Below are positions 19,017 to 27,114 of a stretch of DNA of 64,000 nucleotides, in pieces. Both the position numbers and the translations under genes were made by a program. A model generated the notes under the pieces. It was not told the DNA's origin. It searched no databases and was given only the letters and a program-made list of their open reading frames with translations. The stretch covers positions 1 to 64,000 of the forward strand of contig HF994469.1 in the NCBI GenBank assembly GCA_000434195.1, in the 5' to 3' direction. Each line of letters starts with the position of its first letter. The stretch's first letter is position 1. The stretch is from Clostridium sp. CAG:780. Lineage in GTDB: Bacteria > Bacillota > Clostridia > TANB77 > CAG-508.

Positions 19017-20021
19017 TTGAAAAAAATAGGTAAACAAACAATAAGTTTTGATGCTCCACCAGTTATTATAGGAACAGCATCAATAGTCGGCCCAAAAGAG
19101 GCAGAGGGACCAATGGCAAAATATTTTGACAAATGCTTAGAAGATGAGTTCTGGGGAGAAAAATCTTGGGAAAAAGCAGAAAGTAAAATAATAAAAGAAA
19201 CAGTAAATCTAGCAATAGCAAGAGCAAATCTATCAAATACAGATATAGATTATTGTTTTGCAGGAGATTTATTAAATCAATGTATATCAAGTGACTTTGG
19301 ATTAAGAGATACAAACATTCCGTATTTTGGAGTATTTGGAGCTTGTTCAACATTTGTAGAAAGTATGTGTCTAGGTTCAGTATTTCTAGAAGGTGGAGGA
19401 GCAAATAATGTAATATGCGCTACATCGAGTCACTTTTGTAGTGCGGAGAAACAATTTAGATTTCCACTAGAGTTAGGAACACAGAGAACCCCGACAGCAC
19501 AATGGACAGTAACGGGTGCGGGGGCTGCAGTTTTATCAAGCACAGGAGATGGACCATATATAACAAACATCACACCAGGAAAAATAGTTGATATGGGAAT
19601 AAAAGATGCAAACAATATGGGAGCTGCAATGGCACCTGCTGCATTAGACACTTTGGTTACGCATCTTCAAGATACAGGCAGAAAGCCAAGCTATTATGAT
19701 GCAATAATAACAGGAGATTTGGGATATATAGGAAAAGAAATATTGCAAGAAATGGCTCAAACAAAAGGATATAATATAAATGCAAATTATGATGATTGCG
19801 GAGTATTAATGTTTGATAAGCAAAAACAAGATACACATTCAGGCGGAAGCGGATGTGCTTGTATAGCAACAGTATTTTCAGGATATTTTTATAAGCAATT
19901 AAAAGAGAAGAAAATGAAAAAAATATTATTAATTGCAACAGGGGCACTAATGAATTCAACAAGTATGCAACAAGGAGAAACAATACCAGGAATTGCACAC
20001 GCAATATCCATAGAAATTTAA
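19017..20021 (+). CDS. spoVAD: Stage V sporulation protein AD
   Basis: Soluble, thiolase-fold component of the SpoVA channel that binds dipicolinic acid at the outer face of the spore inner membrane. The 334 residues show the thiolase-like pattern with FGVFGACSTFVESM in the place of the thiolase nucleophile region. The start is TTG at 19017, spaced well after ATAGGAGGGAAG; there is no closer ATG. It lies between spoVAC and spoVAE with gaps of fewer than 20 bases. Confidence 0.95.
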   Translation: MKKIGKQTISFDAPPVIIGTASIVGPKEAEGPMAKYFDKCLEDEFWGEKSWEKAESKIIKETVNLAIARANLSNTDIDYCFAGDLLNQCISSDFGLRDTNIPYFGVFGACSTFVESMCLGSVFLEGGGANNVICATSSHFCSAEKQFRFPLELGTQRTPTAQWTVTGAGAAVLSSTGDGPYITNITPGKIVDMGIKDANNMGAAMAPAALDTLVTHLQDTGRKPSYYDAIITGDLGYIGKEILQEMAQTKGYNINANYDDCGVLMFDKQKQDTHSGGSGCACIATVFSGYFYKQLKEKKMKKILLIATGALMNSTSMQQGETIPGIAHAISIEI

Positions 20022-20040
20022 AGTTAGGAGATGTAGAGTT

Positions 20041-20427
20041 ATGAGTTTTATACAGAGCATTGATTGGATGCAAATACTGAAATGTTTTGTTGTTGGAGGG
20101 GTAATATGTATAATAGGTCAAATACTATTAGATAAGACTAAACTAACGCCAGCAAAAATATTAGTAATATTTGTAACAACAGGAGCAATACTTGGTGGAC
20201 TAGGTGTGTATAAATGTTTAATAGATTTTGCGGGGGCAGGAGCAACAGTTCCACTTACTGGATTTGGAGCAAATCTTGCAAAAGGTAGCATAGAAGCGGT
20301 AAAAGAGAGTGGATTATTAGGAGCATTTACAGGAGGAGTAAAAGCATCAGCAGGAGGAATTGCAGCAGCAATATTCTTTGGATACATTGCTTCATTAATA
20401 GCAAAACCAAAAATAAAAAAACAATAA
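20041..20427 (+). CDS. spoVAE: Stage V sporulation protein AE
   Basis: Small polytopic membrane subunit of the SpoVA channel, 128 residues. The motif FAGAGATVPLTGFGANLA matches SpoVAC and is characteristic of the pair. It ends in a basic tail. TTAGGAG lies before the ATG. It is the last gene of the dodecin-spoVAC-AD-AE unit and is closed by a hairpin terminator. Confidence 0.94.
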   Translation: MSFIQSIDWMQILKCFVVGGVICIIGQILLDKTKLTPAKILVIFVTTGAILGGLGVYKCLIDFAGAGATVPLTGFGANLAKGSIEAVKESGLLGAFTGGVKASAGGIAAAIFFGYIASLIAKPKIKKQ

Positions 20428-20435
20428 AAATAATA

Positions 20436-20463
20436 GCGGCAGTTTATAAAAAAAAACTGTCGT
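20436..20463 (+). terminator. Hairpin terminator of the spoVA operon
   Basis: A 10-bp stem (20436-20445 with 20454-20463, two G-T pairs) followed by ATTTTT. Confidence 0.75.
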
Positions 20464-20525
20464 TATTTTTAACTTTAAACAAAAACAGCTAGAGTTTTAT
20501 GTCGAAATTTGAAGTACGATTTTCT

Positions 20526-20554
20526 TTGAAAAATTGCACAATATGAGATATAAT
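20526..20554 (+). promoter_or_regulatory. SigA-type promoter for comF and the KAP ATPase gene
   Basis: TTGAAA (20526-20531), 17-base spacer, TATAAT (20549-20554). It overlaps every canonical start codon of the comF reading frame upstream of the cysteine motif, which matters for the comF start. Confidence 0.7.
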
Positions 20555-20578
20555 GAAAAGCAAAAAGGAGTTTTCAAA

Positions 20579-21226
20579 ATAGAGATATTAGAAAAAATAA
20601 TTAATGCAATTTTTCCGCCAGTGTGTGCATTTTGTGGACAAACAAGCTTAGAAAGTGTATGCAAAGAATGTTTAAAAAAGATGCAAAACTGCGAAAAGGC
20701 TAGAATAGACAAGTATCTGAACAAAAATTTTGAATCACATATATATTTGTTCAAATATGAAGAACCAATCAGAGAACAAATCATTGAATATAAATTTAGA
20801 AACAAACCATATTATTATAAAACTTTTACAAAGATTTTAATAAATAATAAAAAAATATATGACATTTTAAAATCTTATGATATAATAATTCCAGTTCCAT
20901 TAAATAAGTCAAGAAAAAAAGAAAGAGGCTACAACCAAACGGAACTAATTGCAAAAGAAATATCAAAAAATATTAAAAATTTGAAATATTTAAACATATT
21001 AGAAAAAACGAAAAATGCAGTTCCACAGAGTACTTTAAATAAAGCTCAAAGGTTGAAAAACTTGGAGAATGCATATAAGTTGAAAAAAGAAATAAACATA
21101 CAAGACCAGAAAATCTTAATATTTGATGATGTGTTTACAACAGGAACAACAGCAAATGAATGTGCTAAAATAATAAAAACAATTGGAAATAATAAAATTA
21201 GTATTTTTACAATAGCAAAAGATTAA
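20579..21226 (+). CDS. comF: ComF family phosphoribosyltransferase-like protein
   Basis: ComF-type protein associated with DNA uptake and processing, about 215 residues. A four-cysteine zinc motif (CAFCG and CKECL) at the N-terminus is followed by a PRTase-like domain with FDDVFTTGTTANECAK as the PRPP loop. Choosing the start is difficult. GGAG at 20567-20570 sits 8 bases before an in-frame ATA at 20579, which gives the usual family N-terminus just before IFPPVCAFCG. The upstream TTG (20534) and ATG (20543) lie within the promoter. I therefore give ATA as the probable start, at modest confidence; the rest of the gene is certain. Confidence 0.85.
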   Translation: MEILEKIINAIFPPVCAFCGQTSLESVCKECLKKMQNCEKARIDKYLNKNFESHIYLFKYEEPIREQIIEYKFRNKPYYYKTFTKILINNKKIYDILKSYDIIIPVPLNKSRKKERGYNQTELIAKEISKNIKNLKYLNILEKTKNAVPQSTLNKAQRLKNLENAYKLKKEINIQDQKILIFDDVFTTGTTANECAKIIKTIGNNKISIFTIAKD

Positions 21227-21245
21227 AGCGAAAGGAGAAATAACA

Positions 21246-23207
21246 ATGGATGATTTAGTTGAAAGCATTTTGGATTATATTAGAGCAGATTACACAGATT
21301 ATGCAATAATGATAAATGGTGAGTGGGGAAGCGGAAAAACTTACTTTTGGAATCACAAAATTAGAAACAAAATAGAAACGATGCAAATCAATGGCAAAAA
21401 ATATACTACAATATATATGTCATTATATGGAATATCAAATCTAGAAGAAATTAGCAAAAAAATATTTATAGAAACTACCCAGCTAATGGACAAAAACTTG
21501 AAAAAATATATGGGTGCAAAAGGCGAGAAAGTAATTCCAGAATATGCTAAAACAGGTCTTGACATGGCAAACTTCTTTGGAGTAACACAAAATGGAGATA
21601 AAATTAATTATGAAGAATTTTTCTCAACAGAAGACAAAGTGTTATGCTTTGATGACTTGGAAAGAGCAAATGTTGATGTTATAGATATATTAGGTTATAT
21701 CAATAATTTTGTTGAGCATGACCATATAAAAACAATAATAATATGTAATGAAAAAGAATTGGCTACAAAACTAAAAAGTAGCAACCTAGAAATGAAAACA
21801 TTTATAGCAACATATTTGCTAGACAAAGAAAATAAATTGAACATAAAAACAGACGAGCCAATGGTGCAAAGAATTCAAGATACAATAGAATATGTATTTG
21901 ATAAGGCAAACGATTATGAGCGAATCAAAGAAAAACTTATAGGAGAGACCTTTGAATATGCTCCAGAATTCACTTATATAATAAATGGTTTGTTAATGAG
22001 ATATGAGAGATATCCAGAATTAATAAGGTTTTTAAGAGAAAACTCACATTTGATAACTTCAACATTTAATAAGAGTGGAACAAGAAACTTAAGAATTCTA
22101 AAACATGCACTAAATGACTTCAAAAAAATATTTGACATGGTAAACAAAGATTACCCAAACACAAACAACAGAATATTGCAAACAATGCTAATATTTACAA
22201 TAGCTATATCATTTGAAATTAAAGCAGGAAAAGTTACAAAAGACAAATTCAAAAATATAATGAGCAATGAAGAATATAGAGCAATTCTTGTATCCTCAAG
22301 AGTGTTCATGGATAATAGACAATTCTACATTAAAGAATTTGATAACACGTATTATTACAACTTCAAAGTAGAATATAGATTCTTTAAATTTATAGAATAT
22401 TATGTACGCACAAGAATATTTGATATGAAAATATTTAAAGACAACATGGAAGTTATTAGAAACACAGTAGATACAGACAAGCTTCCAGGATATAAGAGAC
22501 TACTAACCGAGGAGTATTGGAAAATTTCAGATGATCAATTCCCAGCTGTTATAGATCAAGTTTTAGAAGATGTAAAAAACGGAAAAATAAAACCTGTTGA
22601 AATGGTAAAAATATTTGCATATTTTAGTTATTTCATAGAAAAACACCTAATAGATTATGATATTACAACATTAGAAAGTGTTTTCTTAAATGGAATGAAT
22701 ATAGCATCAATAACATCAGAATATTGTGATAATGCAGAAGAAGAGTTATCTCAAATTGCAACAGAAGATGCTGGCCCTGAAATGAAAAACATGATCGACA
22801 GATTTAATGATATAAATGCTAAGTTAAAAGACAAAATGTATAAAGAAAAAGCAGACGAAATATTCAAATGTATACCAATGAAAATGGAGATATTTTATGA
22901 TAAATTTGCAAAGGAATGTAGCAATATTCCAATATTCAAATATTATGATCCATTCCAAATGTTCCAGAGAATATCGTGTGCAAGCAATGAAGACATAGTA
23001 TCAATAAGAGAAATGCTAGCAGAAAGAGCAAAACATAATAAAAAAGAAATAGAACCAGAAGTTCCAAATATTACAAAATTAAAACGAATTATGGAAGACT
23101 ATGTCGATGGAAAATGCCCAACAATAAAAACTGTAATTATAGAAGAATTTGCTAAAGAATTGGGAAATATTCTAAACAACTATAAAGAAGAAAAAATATC
23201 AGAGTAA
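21246..23207 (+). CDS. KAP-type P-loop NTPase
   Basis: A 653-residue ATPase. The Walker A motif is GEWGSGKT (residues 25-32) and the Walker B region is LCFDDLERA, the KAP-family form (hydrophobic stretch, Asp-Asp-Leu-x-Arg). No membrane helix is visible in the usual KAP insertion, so the protein looks soluble. The C-terminal 400 residues are helical and not recognised. It starts 19 bases after comF, with GCGAAAGGAG as ribosome site, and a terminator follows. Bacterial KAP ATPases include the plasmid-encoded, phage-excluding PifA, so a defence role is possible but not shown. Confidence 0.8.
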   Translation: MDDLVESILDYIRADYTDYAIMINGEWGSGKTYFWNHKIRNKIETMQINGKKYTTIYMSLYGISNLEEISKKIFIETTQLMDKNLKKYMGAKGEKVIPEYAKTGLDMANFFGVTQNGDKINYEEFFSTEDKVLCFDDLERANVDVIDILGYINNFVEHDHIKTIIICNEKELATKLKSSNLEMKTFIATYLLDKENKLNIKTDEPMVQRIQDTIEYVFDKANDYERIKEKLIGETFEYAPEFTYIINGLLMRYERYPELIRFLRENSHLITSTFNKSGTRNLRILKHALNDFKKIFDMVNKDYPNTNNRILQTMLIFTIAISFEIKAGKVTKDKFKNIMSNEEYRAILVSSRVFMDNRQFYIKEFDNTYYYNFKVEYRFFKFIEYYVRTRIFDMKIFKDNMEVIRNTVDTDKLPGYKRLLTEEYWKISDDQFPAVIDQVLEDVKNGKIKPVEMVKIFAYFSYFIEKHLIDYDITTLESVFLNGMNIASITSEYCDNAEEELSQIATEDAGPEMKNMIDRFNDINAKLKDKMYKEKADEIFKCIPMKMEIFYDKFAKECSNIPIFKYYDPFQMFQRISCASNEDIVSIREMLAERAKHNKKEIEPEVPNITKLKRIMEDYVDGKCPTIKTVIIEEFAKELGNILNNYKEEKISE

Positions 23208-23211
23208 AATC

Positions 23212-23239
23212 AAAGTATCCAATGAAAATTGGGTACTTT
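23212..23239 (+). terminator. Rho-independent terminator
   Basis: A 12-bp stem (23212-23223 with 23228-23239, one G-T pair) with a 4-base loop and a T-run. Confidence 0.85.
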
Positions 23240-23336
23240 TTATGTTATAAACAAAATTTAATAAAAATGAATAATTTTTTCCTTATTTGTAATAATAAAA
23301 ATATAAAAATTATTTATTAAAATGAGGAGGAAGAGG

Positions 23337-23891
23337 ATGAAAGCAACGGGCGTAGTAAGAAGAATAGATGACTTAGGCAGAGTTGTTATTCCAAAGGAGA
23401 TAAGAAGAACATTAAGAATAAAAGAGGGAGATCCGCTAGAAATCTTTACAGACAAAGAAGGTGAAGTTATTTTAAAAAAATACTCGCCTATTGGGGAACT
23501 TTCAGAATTTGCAACTGAATATGCTGAAACTTTAAACAAAACAACTGGACATATAGCTTGCATAACAGACAAAGATACAGTTATTGCAATATCAGGAGCA
23601 TCAAAAAAAGAGTGGCTAGAAAAAGAAGTAAGTAATGAACTAGAAAGAATAATGGAAGACAAAGAGCAATATATAAGCAAAGAAAACAATGATTTATCAG
23701 TGCCAATTACGCAAAACGAAAATAAAGATAGAATATATAATTCTCAAGTAATATATCCAATAATATCAGATGGAAATACAATAGGAAGTGTTATTTTATT
23801 ATCAAAAGATTCAAAAACTAAGATGTCAGAAGTAGAGCAAAAAGTAGCTCAGTCAGCAGCTAACTTCTTAGGAAAGCAAATGGAAATATAA
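23337..23891 (+). CDS. spoVT: Stage V sporulation protein T (AbrB-family regulator)
   Basis: Transition-state/forespore regulator that modulates SigG-dependent genes. The first 50 residues are an AbrB swapped-hairpin DNA-binding domain (MKATGVVRRIDDLGRVVIPK, IRRTLRIKEGDPLEIF), nearly identical to the B. subtilis SpoVT pattern; the rest is a GAF-like domain. I use the ATG at 23337 because AGGAGGAAGAGG lies just before it and the protein then starts as in the family; an upstream ATG at 23322 overlaps that ribosome site. 184 residues. Confidence 0.95.
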   Translation: MKATGVVRRIDDLGRVVIPKEIRRTLRIKEGDPLEIFTDKEGEVILKKYSPIGELSEFATEYAETLNKTTGHIACITDKDTVIAISGASKKEWLEKEVSNELERIMEDKEQYISKENNDLSVPITQNENKDRIYNSQVIYPIISDGNTIGSVILLSKDSKTKMSEVEQKVAQSAANFLGKQMEI

Positions 23892-23900
23892 AAAAAGAAA

Positions 23901-23929
23901 TCCCCTGTCAGAATAAATCTGGCAGGGGA
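23901..23929. terminator. Bidirectional hairpin between spoVT and cassette 2
   Basis: An 11-bp G+C-rich stem (23901-23911 with 23919-23929, one G-T pair) between two convergent genes. Confidence 0.8.
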
Positions 23930-23950
23930 AAAGGTTTGCTTGGAAATGCT

Positions 23951-24340
23951 TTATTCGAATTTTGTTCCTTCCAGCATGAATGCGAGGCCCTTATTGTTGA
24001 GGTCGAACATAGACAACCTCTTCATCTTGGACTCGAAGTCCTTGCTACACCACAAAAGATTGTGGTGGCCCGCAAAATAAATGACAAACCACGAAGAGGG
24101 TTTCAAATTTATCTGAGGGCTGGCTTTGTTCAGAATGTCCGTGACAGCAATTCGAAGAGCTGTCAGGATGTCATGTTTGTACTGAAAATGTGAAAGCGAA
24201 AACTCTCCAAGGAATCTCTGCTGGTCTCCACTGAGTATAACCAAGTGGAATTTAGAAGAATACTCTTCCTGAGTCAGCACAAGGTATTCCTTAAAAGGGT
24301 CCAAGGGCTCGGGAAGCCGCTCAAATCTCAACACTACCAT
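23951..24340 (-). CDS. Orphan protein of foreign base composition (cassette 2)
   Basis: A 129-residue protein that I do not recognise, with no signal peptide or membrane helix. AAAGGAG precedes the ATG on the minus strand by 3 bases, and a clean promoter lies about 30 bases further up. G+C content and codons such as CTG, CAG and CTC are clearly higher than in spoVT and murE on either side. The mix of aromatic and charged residues (SSWFVIYFAGHHNLLW near the middle) suggests a small folded soluble protein. Like the genes at 5364, 59235 and 59637, it is a self-contained promoter-gene-hairpin unit placed between core genes. Confidence 0.75.
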   Translation of the reverse strand: MVVLRFERLPEPLDPFKEYLVLTQEEYSSKFHLVILSGDQQRFLGEFSLSHFQYKHDILTALRIAVTDILNKASPQINLKPSSWFVIYFAGHHNLLWCSKDFESKMKRLSMFDLNNKGLAFMLEGTKFE

Positions 24341-24369
24341 GCACTCCTTTCATATTTTTAATATATTCT

Positions 24370-24398
24370 AGTATATCACAGAAAAGTGAAAAAGTAAA
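24370..24398 (-). promoter_or_regulatory. SigA-type promoter of cassette 2
   Basis: On the minus strand, TTTACT (24398-24393), 17-base spacer, TATACT (24375-24370). Confidence 0.7.
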
Positions 24399-24546
24399 CA
24401 TAAAATATGAAATCTGTAAAATTAATCCATAAAATGAATAAAACAACAAATTAATAATAAATATGTAAAGAAGAAATAGAATTATTATGAAAAAAATTAT
24501 AAAACCCTATACAAAATCATTTTTTAATTATATAATAAAAGGGAAA

Positions 24547-24574
24547 TTGACAAAAATAGTAATTACTATATGTT
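24547..24574 (+). promoter_or_regulatory. Promoter of the murE-mraY-ftsW-murG cluster
   Basis: A consensus TTGACA (24547-24552) with TATGTT (24569-24574) after 16 bases, about 40 bases before murE. The stretch 24400-24546 before it is AT-rich and holds no other recognisable feature. Confidence 0.6.
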
Positions 24575-24613
24575 AAAATTACCAGCTTAAAGGCATGGAA
24601 GGAATGATAAAAT

Positions 24614-26086
24614 ATGAATTTAAAACAAATACTAGCAGGACTAGAAAAAATCAAAGCAAAAGGAGAAATAGACAGAGAAGTAACTACAATAGAAAATGAT
24701 TCGAGAAATGTAGTAGAAGGAAGCATGTTTTTCGCAATTAAAGGATTTACTTTAGATGGAACACAATTTATACCTTCTGCAATAGAAAAAGGTGCAAAAG
24801 TTATTGTTGTGGATGAAACAACAGATTTTAAGAGCCTAAACATACCAGAAGATGTAACATTAATTGTAGTGCCAGAAATAAGAGAAGCTATGGCAATTTG
24901 TGCATGCAATTTTTACGACAATCCATCACGTAAATTTAAACTAGTAGGAATAACAGGAACAAAGGGAAAAACAACTACAACATATATGATAAAAGCAATA
25001 CTAGAAAAGCAAGGAATAAAAACAGGATTGGTAGGAACAATCGCAACTTACATAGGAAACGAGATGCTAAGAGAAAATACAAGAACAACTCCTGAAAGCA
25101 TAGAATTACAAAAAGAATTTGCTCAAATGGCAGAGCAAGGTTGCAAAGTAGTGGTAATGGAAGTATCTTCACAAAGCCTAAAATTACACAGAGTTACAGG
25201 ATGTCAATTTGATATGGCTGTATTTACAAACTTGTCAGAAGACCATATAAGCCCAAAAGAGCATCCATCAATGGAAGATTACTTTAACTCAAAGCTAAAA
25301 TTATTCAAAATGTGCAAAACAGGATTTGTAAATGCAGATGATATTCAAGGTAGCAGAATACCAAGACTAGTTCCAGACTGTGACATAAAAACATATGGAA
25401 TTGACAACACATGCGATTTATTGGCAAAAGACATAACAATAACAAATTCATATGTGGACTTCAAAGTAAAAATAGATAATAGAAATGAAAGAGTAAAGGT
25501 AGGAATACCAGGAAGATTCAGCGTGTATAATAGCTTGGCAGCAATAAGCGTTACAACAAAGCTTGGATGTTCAGCAGAAGCAATAAAAGAAGCTTTGCTA
25601 GAAGTTCGTGTGCCAGGAAGATCAGAACTTGTAAACAATGACAAAGAACTAACAATAATGATAGATTTTGCTCATACACCAGACAGTTTGAAAAACATTC
25701 TAAGTGCAGCAAAAGCATATACAAGAGGAAGAGTAATTGCTGTATTTGGTTGTGGGGGAAATAGAGATTCTGCAAAAAGACCTGCAATGGGAGAAATATC
25801 AGGAAAAATTGCAGACTATACAATAATAACATCTGATAATCCAAGAGATGAAGACCCACAAGAAATAGTTAATCAGATAGAAGAAGGAATTAAAAAGACA
25901 AAAGGCAAATATACATGTATAGTAGATAGAGTAGAAGCAATAAGACATGCAATAGAAATGGCAAACAAGAAAGACATAATTATTTTGGCAGGAAAAGGTC
26001 ATGAACCATACCAAGAAATTAAAGGAGTAAAACATCCTTTTGATGAAAGAGAAATAGTTAATAAGATAATCAAAGGAGAAATATAA
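24614..26086 (+). CDS. murE: UDP-MurNAc-tripeptide synthetase MurE (meso-DAP type)
   Basis: Cytoplasmic ligase that adds the third stem-peptide residue to the peptidoglycan precursor. ATP-binding motif GITGTKGKTTT is at about residues 112-122, and the DNPR motif (SDNPRDEDP, about 408-416) is the signature for meso-diaminopimelate rather than lysine. At 490 residues it has normal length. It is the first gene of a run with mraY, ftsW and murG, with ribosome site GGAAGGA before the ATG. Confidence 0.95.
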   Translation: MNLKQILAGLEKIKAKGEIDREVTTIENDSRNVVEGSMFFAIKGFTLDGTQFIPSAIEKGAKVIVVDETTDFKSLNIPEDVTLIVVPEIREAMAICACNFYDNPSRKFKLVGITGTKGKTTTTYMIKAILEKQGIKTGLVGTIATYIGNEMLRENTRTTPESIELQKEFAQMAEQGCKVVVMEVSSQSLKLHRVTGCQFDMAVFTNLSEDHISPKEHPSMEDYFNSKLKLFKMCKTGFVNADDIQGSRIPRLVPDCDIKTYGIDNTCDLLAKDITITNSYVDFKVKIDNRNERVKVGIPGRFSVYNSLAAISVTTKLGCSAEAIKEALLEVRVPGRSELVNNDKELTIMIDFAHTPDSLKNILSAAKAYTRGRVIAVFGCGGNRDSAKRPAMGEISGKIADYTIITSDNPRDEDPQEIVNQIEEGIKKTKGKYTCIVDRVEAIRHAIEMANKKDIIILAGKGHEPYQEIKGVKHPFDEREIVNKIIKGEI

Positions 26087-26100
26087 ATTAGGAGGAAGAA

Positions 26101-27090
26101 ATGGAATATCATATAAAAATACTTTTGCTAGCTTTTGCAGTAGCATTTGTAATTTCATTAATAATAATACCAATATTAAGAAAAAGAAAAATAGGTCAAA
26201 GTGAAAGAGAAGAAGGTCCAAAGTCCCATCTTAAAAAGAAGGGAACACCAACGATGGGCGGAATAATTATGATGATTTCTCTTGTAATAATGGGAGGAGT
26301 TGTCTACTTTGGTTACATTAGAAAAGACGCTCAAGAAGCACAATCAATGGCAAAAAACTTCTTACCAATATTAATAGCAGTACTAGGATTTGGATTAGTA
26401 GGATTTATAGATGACTTTAAAAAAGTTGTATTAAAAAATACAGAAGGACTTAAACCAAGATACAAAATGTTAGGATTGCTAATAGTAGCGACAGTTTTTA
26501 TAGTGTATTTAATCAAAGTAATGGGAGCAGGAACAGATATAATAATCCCATTTGCAAAAACAACAGTTACAATGCCAATATGGGCGTATATTCCATTTTC
26601 AATAGTAGTAATGCTTGCAACAACTAATGCAATAAACTTAACAGATGGAATAGACGGATTAAGCACATCAGTTACAACAATAATATTAACTTGCTTAACT
26701 GTAATTGGAATAGTAACAGGAGTAAAAGAAATAGTAGTATTTGGAGCAAGCTTAATAGGAATATGCTTAGCATTCTTATTATTCAATTTGCATCCAGCAA
26801 AAATATTTATGGGAGACACAGGCTCACTTCTACTTGGTGGAGCTGTATCAGTAATGGCAATATACCTAAAAGTGCCACTATTACTACTAATAATAGCAAT
26901 AGTACCGGTATTAGAAACATTATCAGACATAATACAAGTAGCTCATTACAAGAGAACTAAAAAAAGAGTGTTCAAAATGGCACCATTGCATCACCACTTT
27001 GAATTATCAGGATGGAACGAAAATACAATAGTATCAGTATTTAGTATTGTAACATTAATTGCGTGTGTTATAGGCATAATGGCAATCTAA
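26101..27090 (+). CDS. mraY: Phospho-MurNAc-pentapeptide-transferase MraY
   Basis: Integral membrane enzyme that makes lipid I. About ten membrane segments are visible over 329 residues. The family motifs are present: the acidic DDFKK, NLTDGIDGL, FMGDTGSLLLGG and the cytoplasmic APLHHHFE loop that binds the nucleotide. It follows murE by 14 bases, with TAGGAGG before the ATG. Confidence 0.96.
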   Translation: MEYHIKILLLAFAVAFVISLIIIPILRKRKIGQSEREEGPKSHLKKKGTPTMGGIIMMISLVIMGGVVYFGYIRKDAQEAQSMAKNFLPILIAVLGFGLVGFIDDFKKVVLKNTEGLKPRYKMLGLLIVATVFIVYLIKVMGAGTDIIIPFAKTTVTMPIWAYIPFSIVVMLATTNAINLTDGIDGLSTSVTTIILTCLTVIGIVTGVKEIVVFGASLIGICLAFLLFNLHPAKIFMGDTGSLLLGGAVSVMAIYLKVPLLLLIIAIVPVLETLSDIIQVAHYKRTKKRVFKMAPLHHHFELSGWNENTIVSVFSIVTLIACVIGIMAI

Positions 27091-27114
27091 AAAATAAAGA
27101 GGAAGGAAGAACAA

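Noticed and set aside
23266..23296. SigG-like promoter before spoVT and before the spoVA genes
   Set aside because: A TGAATAA-type -35 is visible before spoVT but no CATA-type -10 at the right distance; the match before the dodecin gene is no better.
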